A stretch of 64,000 nucleotides of DNA from Kineosporia corallincola (GTDB lineage: Bacteria > Actinomycetota > Actinomycetes > Actinomycetales > Kineosporiaceae). Below, one piece after another: positions 52,527 through 60,579 of the stretch. Under the pieces are notes generated by a model. That model saw only the letters and a list, made by a program, of their open reading frames with translations. It searched no databases and was not told where the DNA came from. Position numbers and translations under genes: made by a program. Position 1 is the stretch's first letter. The number at the start of each line of letters is the position of its first letter. The stretch covers positions 270,383 through 334,382 of the forward strand of contig NZ_JAHBAY010000010.1 in NCBI RefSeq assembly GCF_018499875.1, in the 5' to 3' direction.

Positions 52527-54003
52527 GGTCCAGGTCGCGCGGCACCCATCGCCACACCACCACGGCGGCGGCCAGGGTGATCGCGGCGCCGGTGACGCCG
52601 ACCACGGCGAAGGCGTCGGTGTAGGCGGCGCTCGCGGTGCCCGCCAGGCTGGTGCCGGCTGCCCCGGCCACGGATTCGGTGACGGCGTCCGGGGCCCCGT
52701 CCGGCAGGCCGGCCCGGTAGACCATCCCGGCCAGGCTGCCGAGCACGGCCACGCCGAGCACGGCGCCGATGTCGTACGACATCTCCTCGATCGCGGCGGC
52801 CGACCCGCTCTGGTGCGCGGGGGCCCGGCCCATCAGCAACGCCGATCCGAGCCCCAGGGCCGAACTGCCCAGCCCCACGAGCAGCAGCATCACCGACACC
52901 CCGGCATAGGGCATCGGGCGCGGCAGCACGAAGAGCATCGCGACACCCACGGAGGTGAGCAGCAGGCAGCCCGACAGCACGGTGCGCACGCCGAACCGGG
53001 CCGCCGCGGCCGGGGCGAACGGCGAGCAGACCAGGCCGCCCAGCGCCAGGGGCAGCAGCGCCGCCCCGGCCACCAACGGCGACATGCCCTGAACCAGTTG
53101 CAGCCACTGCGAGGCGACCAGCAGCAGCGCGATCACCACCGTGTTGTGGGCCAGCGCCACCAGCGACCCGGCCCGGAACACCCGGTCGCCGAACAGGCCG
53201 ACGGCCAGCATCGGCTCCGGCTGGCGCAGGCAGCGCCGCACGAACACACCCATCAGCAGCAGCCCGGCCAGCAGCACCGCGACCGCGGGCAGGTCGAGGC
53301 CGTGCTTGCCCAGCTGCTTGATCGCATAGGTGATCGCGACCATCCCGCCCACCGACAGCACCACCCCGGTGGCGTCGATCCGGCCCGGGCGATCGGAACG
53401 GCTCTCCGGCAGCAGCAGCACACCGCCGATCCCGGCGGCCACCATCAGCGGCACGTTGACCAAGAAGGCCGAGTGCCAGCTGAACACCTCCAGCAGACCC
53501 CCGGCCACGACCGGGCCGACGGCCGCACCGAGCGAGGCGGTGGCGCCCCAGATGCTCAGGGCCAGAGCACGTTCCGCCGGATCGGGGAACAGCGCCCGGA
53601 TCAGCGACAGGGTGGTGGGCATGATCATCGCCCCGCCCACGCCGAGCACCAGCCGCAGGGCGATCACGGTGACGGGGGAGTCGGCCAGCAGCACGAGCGT
53701 CGACGCGACCCCGAACACGGTGAAGCCGGTGAGCAGCATGCGCCGTCGTCCCCACCGATCGGCCAGCGCGGCGAACGGCACCAGCAGCCCGGCCAGCACC
53801 ACCGGGTAGGCGTCGACGATCCACAACTGGGCCACGGCCCCCGGCCGCAGGTCGGCGATCAGATCGGGCATGGCCACATTGAGCACGGTCATGTCCATGA
53901 CCACGACGATCAGGCTGGCGGCGAGCACCACGAGCCCGCCCCACCGGCGCCACGAGCGGTCCGAGGCGTGAACCGTGTCGGGCCGGGTGATCTGGGCGGT
54001 CAT
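52507..54003 (-). CDS. 14-TM MFS drug exporter (DHA2/QacA-like)
   Basis: The 498-residue protein has about 14 hydrophobic segments. Motifs are MDMTVLNVAMPDLIADL (motif D1), ALADRWGRRRMLLTG (motif A) and LGVGGAMIMPTTLSLIRALFP (motif C-type). It would export cationic or lipophilic drugs by proton antiport. ATG at 54003 overlaps the TetR stop by four bases, so the repressor and pump are coupled. Confidence 0.94.
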   Translation of the reverse strand: MTAQITRPDTVHASDRSWRRWGGLVVLAASLIVVVMDMTVLNVAMPDLIADLRPGAVAQLWIVDAYPVVLAGLLVPFAALADRWGRRRMLLTGFTVFGVASTLVLLADSPVTVIALRLVLGVGGAMIMPTTLSLIRALFPDPAERALALSIWGATASLGAAVGPVVAGGLLEVFSWHSAFLVNVPLMVAAGIGGVLLLPESRSDRPGRIDATGVVLSVGGMVAITYAIKQLGKHGLDLPAVAVLLAGLLLMGVFVRRCLRQPEPMLAVGLFGDRVFRAGSLVALAHNTVVIALLLVASQWLQLVQGMSPLVAGAALLPLALGGLVCSPFAPAAAARFGVRTVLSGCLLLTSVGVAMLFVLPRPMPYAGVSVMLLLVGLGSSALGLGSALLMGRAPAHQSGSAAAIEEMSYDIGAVLGVAVLGSLAGMVYRAGLPDGAPDAVTESVAGAAGTSLAGTASAAYTDAFAVVGVTGAAITLAAAVVVWRWVPRDLDLSRLQH

Positions 54004-54560
54004 CGGGCTGCCGTCCCGTCGAAGTAGGTGGAGATGACGAACTCGTCCAGGTCGTGGCGGGCCACCCGGCCGCTGGTCGTGGCGTCGCGGGCGGCCACCA
54101 GCACCCCGTACACGGCGAAGGACAGCCAGCGCGGCGGCAGGTCGGCCCGCAGCACACCCGCGCGCTGACCGGCGGCGAGCAGTGCGCTCTCCCGCTCGGC
54201 CAGTTCCTCGGTGCGCTCGACCAGGTCGGGAGCGGTGCGCAGGTAGGGGTCGATCAGGGCGAAGCCGAACTCGTCGTAGTCGGCCAGATAACGGCGCAGC
54301 AGCTCGCGCAGGCACTCGCGGATGCGATCGGGATCGCCGGACTCGATGACGCCGGGCAGATCGGCGTCGGTCATGCTCTGCTCCCAGCGGTTCAGGGAAC
54401 GGGTGCCGAGCTCGTGCAGCAGCTCGTCGCGGCTGGAGAAGTAGCGGTGCAGCGTGGCCCGCCCGACCCCGGCCGCGCCGGCCATGTCGGTCATCGAGGC
54501 TCGCGGATCGGTGTTCAGGCGGCGCAGCGCCGCAGCCAGGATCGCGTCCCGGGAGTTCAT
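54000..54560 (-). CDS. TetR family regulator
   Basis: The 186-residue protein has a TetR HTH (MTDMAGAAGVGRATLHRYFS) and a helical ligand domain. It is the first gene of the repressor-pump pair. A perfect 18-bp palindrome at 54595-54612, just ahead of its start, is the probable operator, giving autoregulation and drug-inducible export. Confidence 0.92.
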   Translation of the reverse strand: MNSRDAILAAALRRLNTDPRASMTDMAGAAGVGRATLHRYFSSRDELLHELGTRSLNRWEQSMTDADLPGVIESGDPDRIRECLRELLRRYLADYDEFGFALIDPYLRTAPDLVERTEELAERESALLAAGQRAGVLRADLPPRWLSFAVYGVLVAARDATTSGRVARHDLDEFVISTYFDGTAAR

Positions 54561-54594
54561 CAGGTGCTCGGCTTTCTGTTGGACTGAGACTCGA

Positions 54595-54612
54595 CTGTCT
54601 CATATGAGACAG
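54595..54612. promoter_or_regulatory. TetR operator
   Basis: CTGTCTCATATGAGACAG is a perfect 18-bp palindrome 35 bases before the TetR start. Related half-sites TGAGAC (about 54585-54590) and ATGTCTCA (54615-54622) flank it, as is common for TetR regulators of efflux pumps. Binding is inferred from position. Confidence 0.7.
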
Positions 54613-54679
54613 CTATGTCTCAATCCGCCGATGGCCGGGCGGCCCACCACGGCATCCGGCGGCGCTCGCCGGGAGCGGC

Positions 54680-54764
54680 TAACATGGCTTCAGGTGTGCC
54701 GGGAAGTCTGGTCGGCGATCCACTTGGTGACCCCAAAAGCAGCCGACCAGAAAGATTTTCGCCG
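54680..54764 (+). promoter_or_regulatory. promoter and structured 5' leader (riboswitch-like) of nhaA
   Basis: TAACAT at 54680-54685 is a -10 match, placing the RNA start near 54692 and leaving a ~70-base leader. TCTGGTCGGC (54707-54716) pairs perfectly with 54742-54751 over 10 bp. The 25-base loop holds CACTTGGTGACCCCAAAAGC, in which TTGG and CCAA can pair again. Upstream is GGTGTGCCGGGAAG. Several cation-sensing leader classes are known before nhaA genes (nhaA-I/Li+, Na+-I). Resemblance to one of these is suspected but not proven here. No strong ribosome site precedes the ATG. Confidence 0.55.
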
Positions 54765-56108
54765 ATGTCCACGCCTGGCACGCCCCCCACGCCGTCCTCG
54801 AACCAGCTCTTCCGCCGGGGTTCCTGGCCGGAGACCCGGCGCATCGCCGAGGTGCTGCGCCAAGAGACGGTGGGCGGCGCGCTCCTGCTGCTGGGCACCG
54901 TCGTCGCCCTGGTCTGGGCCAACTCGCCGTGGTCGCACGGCTATACCGGACTACGTGACACGGTCGTCGGCCCGCACGCGCTCCACCTGGACCTGACGCT
55001 CGGCCAGTGGGCCGCCGACGGCCTGCTGGCCGTGTTCTTCTTCGTGGCCGGGCTGGAGCTCAAGCGGGAGTTCGTCGCGGGCGACCTCCGCGATCCGCGC
55101 CGGGCCCTGGTGCCGGTGGTCGCGGCGGTCGGCGGCATGGTGCTGCCCGCCCTGCTGTTCGTGCTGGTCAACCTGTCCACCGGCGACGGCGCGCTGCGCG
55201 GCTGGGCGGTGCCGACAGCCACCGACATCGCCTTCGCCGTGGCCGTGCTGGCCGTGGTCGGCACCCACCTGCCCGCCGCCCTGCGCACGTTCCTGCTCAC
55301 CCTGGCGGTGGTGGACGACCTGCTCGCCATCGTCGTCATCGCGCTCTTCTACAGCAGTGACCTGGCGTTCCTGCCGCTGCTCGGATCACTGGCGGCGGTC
55401 GGCGTCTTCGGCCTGCTGGTGCAGCGGCGGGTGCGCAGCGGCTGGCTGCTCGTGCCGCTGGCCGTGCTGGCCTGGGCCCTGATGCACGCCTCCGGCATCC
55501 ACGCCACGGTCGCCGGAGTCCTGCTCGGCTTCACCGTCCCGGTGCTGCGCTCGCAGGCGGCCGGGGGCCCCGACGCGGGTCCGGGCCTGGCCGAGCATCT
55601 CGAGCACCTGTGGCGTCCGGTCTCGGCGGGGGTGGCCGTGCCGGTGTTCGCGTTCTTCTCCGCCGGCGTCGCCGTCGGTGGCCTGAGTGGGTTCGGTGAG
55701 TCCCTGCGCGACCGGGTGGCCGTCGGGATCGTCGTCGCCCTGGTCGTCGGCAAGACCCTGGGCATCCTCGGCGCCACCGCCCTGGTCTCCCGGTTCACCC
55801 AGGCGCAGCTCGACCGGAGCCTGTCCTGGTGGGACGTTCTCGGCGCCTGCATGCTGGGCGGCATCGGCTTCACCGTCTCGCTGCTGATCGGCGAGCTGGC
55901 GTTCGGCGCGGGCAGCGAGCGCGACGAGCACGTGAAGGTCGCGGTGCTCACCGGCTCGGTGCTGGCGGCGGTGCTGGCCTCGATCGTGCTGCGTCTGCGC
56001 AACCGCACCTACCGGCGTCTGGACGAGCTGGAGCGGGCCGACGCCGACGGCGACGGGGTGCCCGACGTGTTCGAGCCCGGCCACCCGTCCGAGCCCGGCC
56101 ACCCGTGA
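54765..56108 (+). CDS. nhaA: Na+/H+ antiporter NhaA
   Basis: The 447-residue protein has about 12 membrane segments and matches NhaA, which exchanges protons for sodium or lithium. Key motifs are [35 protein letters not shown] and [17 protein letters not shown] with the paired transport aspartates. The tail is charged ([20 protein letters not shown]), longer than in E. coli. ATG at 54765 is favoured because upstream in-frame starts lie inside the structured leader. Likely regulated by the leader. Confidence 0.95.
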   Translation: MSTPGTPPTPSSNQLFRRGSWPETRRIAEVLRQETVGGALLLLGTVVALVWANSPWSHGYTGLRDTVVGPHALHLDLTLGQWAADGLLAVFFFVAGLELKREFVAGDLRDPRRALVPVVAAVGGMVLPALLFVLVNLSTGDGALRGWAVPTATDIAFAVAVLAVVGTHLPAALRTFLLTLAVVDDLLAIVVIALFYSSDLAFLPLLGSLAAVGVFGLLVQRRVRSGWLLVPLAVLAWALMHASGIHATVAGVLLGFTVPVLRSQAAGGPDAGPGLAEHLEHLWRPVSAGVAVPVFAFFSAGVAVGGLSGFGESLRDRVAVGIVVALVVGKTLGILGATALVSRFTQAQLDRSLSWWDVLGACMLGGIGFTVSLLIGELAFGAGSERDEHVKVAVLTGSVLAAVLASIVLRLRNRTYRRLDELERADADGDGVPDVFEPGHPSEPGHP

Positions 56109-56138
56109 CCCCGCCCGCCGCCGGTCCGGCCACGAAGC

Positions 56139-56152
56139 GGGACCCAGGTCCC
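56139..56152. promoter_or_regulatory. DosR/DevR-like box before DUF1918 gene
   Basis: GGGACCCAGGTCCC is an exact match to the GGGAC-N4-GTCCC DosR core and also a perfect palindrome around a CA centre. It lies 53 bases upstream of the DUF1918 start. It is nested inside a second inverted repeat, CCGGTCCGG (56121-56129) and CCGGACCGG (56161-56169). Confidence 0.5.
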
Positions 56153-56205
56153 TTCCCCGTCCGGACCGGCCGGTGCCAGCGTGGCCGTGACGGAGGAGGT
56201 GCGGC

Positions 56206-56406
56206 ATGCAGGCCGACACGGGTGACTGGCTGGTCGTCGAGACCGGGCGACCGGGGAAACCGGGGCGCGAGCGCCGCTACGGGCAGATCGTCGACATTCT
56301 CGGCCCGGACGGCTCGCCCCCCTACGTGGTCTCCTGGATCGACGGCGAGTACTCGCCGATGTTCCTGCCCGGCACCGGAACCCGGGTGCTGCGCACCGGG
56401 GCCTGA
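56206..56406 (+). CDS. DUF1918 family protein
   Basis: The 66-residue protein matches DUF1918 (GDWLVVETG, GRERRYGQIVDILGPDGSPP, VSWIDGEYSPMFLPG), a small beta-barrel family common in actinobacteria. A mycobacterial member (Rv0569) is a DosR-regulon gene, which fits the DosR-like box upstream. GGAGGAGGT lies 5 bases before the ATG. The molecular function is unknown. Confidence 0.92.
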   Translation: MQADTGDWLVVETGRPGKPGRERRYGQIVDILGPDGSPPYVVSWIDGEYSPMFLPGTGTRVLRTGA

Positions 56407-56411
56407 CCAGG

Positions 56412-56900
56412 TCAGCGGGGCGGTTCCAGGCAGGTCACCGTTCCGTCGCTCTCCTCCAGGTAGCCGTCGGCGTCCTGCGGGCAGTCGTCCTGCGAGGCGG
56501 CCTTCTCGCCGCTGACGTAGTCGTGGTCGTCCCAGCAGGGCACCTCGACCACCGGCGCGCCGTCGGCGTCCGCGTCGCCGTCGTCGGCCCAGCAGACGTC
56601 CGAGGCGGTGTACCCGGCCGGCAGCTCGGGATCGGGGGCCAGCACCACGAGGGCCGCGAAACCGGCCACCAGCAGCAGCACCACGGCCAGCCCGCCGGCC
56701 ACCAGCCCGATGACGAGCTTGCGGTGGCCGCGCCTGCGGGCATGGACGGCCTCGCCGGACGGTACCCAGAACGGCCAGTCCGGCGGAGCCGGCGGCCACT
56801 CCGGGTCGGGCTTCCAGCCGGGCGGTGGGGTCCAGCCGGCCGGAGGCTGGGGCCAGTTGGGCGGGGGATTGAAGCGCACGCTGAATCCTGTGTTCTTCAT
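56412..56900 (-). CDS. proline/tryptophan-rich membrane-anchored hypothetical protein
   Basis: The 162-residue protein has a P/W-rich cytoplasmic N-terminus (PPPNWPQPPAGWTPPPGWKP), one transmembrane segment (about 62-85) and an acidic cysteine-containing extracellular domain (ASDVCWADDGDADADG, DDCPQDADG). AGGAA precedes the ATG at 56900. This layout is common in actinobacterial proteins of unknown role. The four cysteines suggest disulfides. Confidence 0.75.
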   Translation of the reverse strand: MKNTGFSVRFNPPPNWPQPPAGWTPPPGWKPDPEWPPAPPDWPFWVPSGEAVHARRRGHRKLVIGLVAGGLAVVLLLVAGFAALVVLAPDPELPAGYTASDVCWADDGDADADGAPVVEVPCWDDHDYVSGEKAASQDDCPQDADGYLEESDGTVTCLEPPR

Positions 56901-57048
56901 GGGGTTCCTGTCCGGTGAATGCCCGAATCGTGATTTTTGTGGACGACGAATCACCGCCCATCACCGCCGGGCGCCGGCAAGCGCCGATATAGACCCTTTG
57001 TGGACGACGCGGCCCGTCCCGCCCTCACCCGGTGCGGAGGATGACCGT

Positions 57049-57795
57049 GTGCCCGCGGAAGAGCTCAGGTTTCAGTGGCAGGACGCCGTTCTGGCCGGTG
57101 ACCACGAGAGCGAGCTCGCGCTCGCCCGCCGGATGCTGGCGAACACCCCCGACGACCCCCGGGTACGGATGAGCGAGTGCTCGGCCCTGGCCGCCCTCGG
57201 CAGGCCCGGCGAGGCCCGGGCGGTGGCCGGACGGTTCCCGGCACCCGAGCGTGACGTCCTGCTCGCCGCAGTCGAGAACGCCGGGGTGCAGTACTCGCGG
57301 GCCCTCGAACTGTGCCCGGGCCACGACGAGGTGCCGGGCGGGTGGCGCCTCAGGGCGCTGGGGGCGGCGGCCCTGCGCACCCTCAAGCCGTGGATCATGA
57401 CCCCGGAAGCGCAGACCGAGGCAGATCTGCGGGCACGACTGGACGAGATGCTCGCTGCCCTGGCCCGGGGGCATCTCGGCGAGTTGCCGCGCTGCCCGCC
57501 CGAGCCGGCCGTCCGCCGGCTGGCCGGGGCGGGGCTGTCCGCCCTGCGGCTGGTGGCCACGACGTTCCTGCCCGCCGTCCTGGTCGTCACGTACCGGCTG
57601 GCCGGTCTGGAGGAGAGCATCGCCCCGGTCCCGGCACTGGTCGACGTGATCACCCTGGCCGTCTGGCCCACCCTGAGCCTGCTGGTACGGCTGGACCCGG
57701 AGTTCCTCAAGAACATCGGCGTCACCCGCCAGCTGAGCGCCGACCTGTTGCCGCGCAGCGGTTCCGGGGCGGCGGGCAGCGGAACCTCGGGCTGA
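57049..57795 (+). CDS. hypothetical protein with helical-repeat N-terminus and membrane segments
   Basis: The 248-residue protein has a TPR-like N-terminal half (residues about 10-85, LAGDHESELALARRMLANTP and RVRMSECSALAALGRPGEAR) and two hydrophobic segments (about 165-185 and 195-220). GTG at 57049 has GGAGG 9 bases upstream. No family is recognised. It is followed on the same strand by another small membrane protein gene. Confidence 0.7.
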   Translation: MPAEELRFQWQDAVLAGDHESELALARRMLANTPDDPRVRMSECSALAALGRPGEARAVAGRFPAPERDVLLAAVENAGVQYSRALELCPGHDEVPGGWRLRALGAAALRTLKPWIMTPEAQTEADLRARLDEMLAALARGHLGELPRCPPEPAVRRLAGAGLSALRLVATTFLPAVLVVTYRLAGLEESIAPVPALVDVITLAVWPTLSLLVRLDPEFLKNIGVTRQLSADLLPRSGSGAAGSGTSG

Positions 57796-57848
57796 TCCGG
57801 CACCGCGTGCGCATGCGGGCCCGGCCCGGTTCCAACATCATGATCGCC

Positions 57849-58289
57849 ATGGACCGGTACCCGGTGACGGTGGCAGGGGTCGATCTCGTGCTGGAACAGC
57901 CCGGCAGAGGGTCCGCGCGGCTGCTGCGCGACGGGCACGAGCTGCCCCGCGACCGCTGGGGCAACTACCGGCTGACCGGCGCCGACGGAGCTCAACACCG
58001 GCCCGAGATCGGTTACAGCATGCTGCATCTCAGCCCGACCGTGCGGATCGACGACCGGCGTGACGCGCAGGTGCTGGTGCCGCTGCCGAAGTACGTGAGC
58101 GCCGGGCTGGTCGCCGCCTGGGTGCTGGGGTTCCTCGGCGGTCTGCTCGGCGCCCTCCTGGTCGCCGGGGCGCTCAGTCTCAGCCTGCGCCTGCTCAGGC
58201 ACCCACCCCGCCCGCTCTCCCAGATCGCGCTCGTGGTGCTGGTCTGGGTCCTGCTGATCGGGCTCTACCTGTACGCGTTCCTCGGCTGA
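57849..58289 (+). CDS. small two-TM hypothetical protein
   Basis: The ~146-residue protein has an N-terminal soluble part (VTVAGVDLVLEQPGRGSARL) and two hydrophobic segments near the C-terminus (about 78-110 and 118-140). ATG codons at 57813, 57840 and 57849 are all possible; the last gives the most protein-like start (MDRYPVTVAG). No family is recognised. Confidence 0.6.
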   Translation: MDRYPVTVAGVDLVLEQPGRGSARLLRDGHELPRDRWGNYRLTGADGAQHRPEIGYSMLHLSPTVRIDDRRDAQVLVPLPKYVSAGLVAAWVLGFLGGLLGALLVAGALSLSLRLLRHPPRPLSQIALVVLVWVLLIGLYLYAFLG

Positions 58290-58597
58290 ACATGCCGGTT
58301 CGCCGAAAACCGGTCAATCGGTCAAGATCGCCCATGAAGTCCCTGGGATCCTGGTGGCAGTTCGCCCCGCCGATCCGCTGACGTCGGCCGACCCCGGCCC
58401 GCGTCCCCTCCGGCACGGGCCGGTGCCAGCCTCCTGACATCAGGCAACCCGCCAGGTCAGGGGCTGTTCAAGAGGCACGGACGATCTCGGACACTCTCGG
58501 ACACCGGGTTCCCGCGGTGATCCGTCCGGGACACCCGGTCTGCACCCGGTCGCGGAACCGGCACAGACGGTCGTACCCCCTGGTTAGGGTGGCGGAC
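58290..58597. other. 308-base gap with a leaderless promoter
   Basis: A weak hairpin, CCGGTT with AACCGG (58295-58313), follows the previous stop. TAGGGT at 58585-58590 is a -10 match 7 bases before the GTG at 58598. The middle of the gap shows only short direct repeats (CTCGGACA twice near 58487-58503). No gene is evident. Confidence 0.5.
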
Positions 58598-59464
58598 GTG
58601 TCGGACGACCAGCAGGTGCCCGGGGCCGGGCAGGATCCCCACGACCCGGCCGCGGCCACCACGCCGGAGCAGTTCATCCGCGCCCTGGCCTCGCGCAGGC
58701 TCGCGGCGGGCGACAGTTATCGCACGCTCCAGACCCGCACGGGCATCCCGGTCAGCACGCTGAACGACACGCTGACCGGCCGCAGAAAACCGCGCGGCCC
58801 CGTCGTCCACCAATTGATTGATGCCTACGCCGCCGATCCGCACCAGGCCGAGCGATGGCTGGGCACCTGGACCTCACTGCTCGTCCACGAGGCGGCCGGC
58901 GCACCGGCACCCCCGCCGTCCGCGTCGCAGGTCACCGCACCAAGGGTGGACGACGAAAGCCCCGTCCCCTCCACCACCACGTCCCACCGCAGTACGGGTG
59001 GCACCCGTGCCTGGGTGCTGGTCGGCGTCACCACCCTGCTCGTGGTGCTCGTCGCCGGGCTGCTCTGGCAGGTCGCCGTCACCGGTGAGGAGACGGCCCG
59101 CACCCCCGGCGCCCGGATCGGCGCGGACGTCGAGGGCACCTCCATCCAGGTGTTCAACGTGGAGAAACCCTGCCGCTCGCAACACATCCGGGAGTGCGCC
59201 CTGTCACTGTCCCGCAGTCCGTGGAACCCGACCGGTGAGGAGAACGTGGCCGGGCGGGTCTGGCACGACGACCAGCTGATCACCGACTGCGTGATCAGCG
59301 ACGGCCGGCTGATCACCGACGAGACCGGGGTGTCTTCCCACCGCTGGTACCACGTGAAGGCGCCGGCCGGCGGCGTGATCGGCTGGCTCCCCGCCGTCCG
59401 TACCCGTTCGGATCAGGACGTCCCGCCTTGTCGCACACCCCAGCCCTCGCCCTCGGTGCCCTGA
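58598..59464 (+). CDS. membrane-anchored HTH protein with extracellular domain
   Basis: The 288-residue protein has an XRE-like HTH at residues about 24-80 (DSYRTLQTRTGIPVSTLNDT), a P/S/T-rich linker, one transmembrane segment (about 138-161) and a C-terminal extracellular domain with four cysteines (EKPCRSQHIRECALSL, ITDCVISD, VPPCRTP), SH3-like in its GWLPAVRT ending. GTG at 58598 is chosen because TAGGGT sits 7 bases upstream, indicating a leaderless mRNA. It could sense an external signal and act on DNA directly. It overlaps the convergent gene by 52 bases. Confidence 0.7.
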   Translation: MSDDQQVPGAGQDPHDPAAATTPEQFIRALASRRLAAGDSYRTLQTRTGIPVSTLNDTLTGRRKPRGPVVHQLIDAYAADPHQAERWLGTWTSLLVHEAAGAPAPPPSASQVTAPRVDDESPVPSTTTSHRSTGGTRAWVLVGVTTLLVVLVAGLLWQVAVTGEETARTPGARIGADVEGTSIQVFNVEKPCRSQHIRECALSLSRSPWNPTGEENVAGRVWHDDQLITDCVISDGRLITDETGVSSHRWYHVKAPAGGVIGWLPAVRTRSDQDVPPCRTPQPSPSVP

Positions 59465-60084
59465 GCGCCGGGCCGGCCGGGCTGCTCGTCGGGCTGCTCG
59501 TCGGGCTGCTCGTCGGGGTGGTCGTCGCCGTGCTCGGCCAGCCAGCAGCGGGCCCGCCGGACATCCCGCAGGCCGAAGGGGAACAGCGCCGCGAACACCA
59601 CGAGGCTCGCGACGAAGACGTAGTCCGAACGCTCGAGATGCCCGTCCAGGGCATGGAAGAACAGGTTCAGGCCCACGTAGCCGGGAAACCAGTAGTAGAC
59701 CCAGCGCTGCCGCACCATCCGCCGGGCCAGGTCGACGGCCAGCGCCTGGTCACGCTCGTTCACCGGCTGCCCGCCCCGCACCGCCGCGGTGATCCGCTTG
59801 CGCTCCGGTCGGTCCACACCGGCCAGCAGCACCGGCTGCAACCACTTCACCCCGCGACCGCGGGCCCGCAGCAGAACCACGACGAGGACGAGGGGGAGCA
59901 GAAAGAGCACACCCGGCAGAACCCAGAAGCCCCAGGGGATCTCGCCGACCGGTTCGTCCGACAACACGAACGCCACCACCACGGCCACCGGTGGTGGCAG
60001 CAGGAGGAGGGGCAGAAGGACGGTGAGCCAGCGGTTGTGACGCTTCAGCGCACGGCGGGCGATGTCCGGGTCGACGGCGGGCAT
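59413..60084 (-). CDS. membrane protein of unknown function with DEQP repeats
   Basis: The 223-residue protein has about four hydrophobic segments (LPLLLLPPPVAVVVAFVLS, FWVLPGVLFLLPLVLVVVLL and two later). Its C-terminal tail carries three copies of DEQP from a 12-bp repeat near 59479-59515. ATG at 60084 is the likely start. No family is recognised. It overlaps the HTH membrane protein gene at the 3' end. Confidence 0.65.
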   Translation of the reverse strand: MPAVDPDIARRALKRHNRWLTVLLPLLLLPPPVAVVVAFVLSDEPVGEIPWGFWVLPGVLFLLPLVLVVVLLRARGRGVKWLQPVLLAGVDRPERKRITAAVRGGQPVNERDQALAVDLARRMVRQRWVYYWFPGYVGLNLFFHALDGHLERSDYVFVASLVVFAALFPFGLRDVRRARCWLAEHGDDHPDEQPDEQPDEQPGRPGAQGTEGEGWGVRQGGTS

Positions 60085-60154
60085 GGCCACATGGTCACGG
60101 CGCGCCACCGGGCCCGCATGTCGAATGTCATGGTTCGCGCGGTTGCGACCGGTC

Positions 60155-60409
60155 TCAGGGCCGCCCGTCGGCGCACTCGCCGGCCAGCGTGGCGTTGTCG
60201 GGGAACATGTCCCAGCACGACGCGATCCGCGCCGACTCGACGTCGGCCGGAACCTGGGGGTTCTTGCCGTTCACGTGATCGGCGACGGTCAGGGCCACGA
60301 CCGCCACACCCACCATCACCCCGGCCAGAATCAGCGAGAGCACCAGGTAGATGCGCCTGCTCCGCTCCTCGCGCCGATACGCGCGCAGCCCTCTCAGGCT
60401 CTCCGCCAC
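60155..60409 (-). CDS. small single-pass membrane protein (84 aa)
   Basis: The protein has a basic N-terminus (RAYRREERSRRIYLV), one transmembrane segment (about 20-42) and an extracellular tail with two cysteines (ASCWDMFPD, GECADG). GTG at 60409 is preferred over upstream ATGs because AGGAGG lies five bases before it. No function is recognised. Confidence 0.6.
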   Translation of the reverse strand: MAESLRGLRAYRREERSRRIYLVLSLILAGVMVGVAVVALTVADHVNGKNPQVPADVESARIASCWDMFPDNATLAGECADGRP

Positions 60410-60579
60410 CGATGCCTCCTGAACAGATCTCATCAGCATCATGCAACGGCGGCGCGGCCGGCGTCTCGCACTCCCGGAAACCACTTCACCCGGGTGCGCT
60501 CCGCTCTCTACGGTGCGGGCAGGCACCGAAACGTGACTCGACGGGACGAATCGCCCGGCGGCGACGAGGGGAAGCAGCG

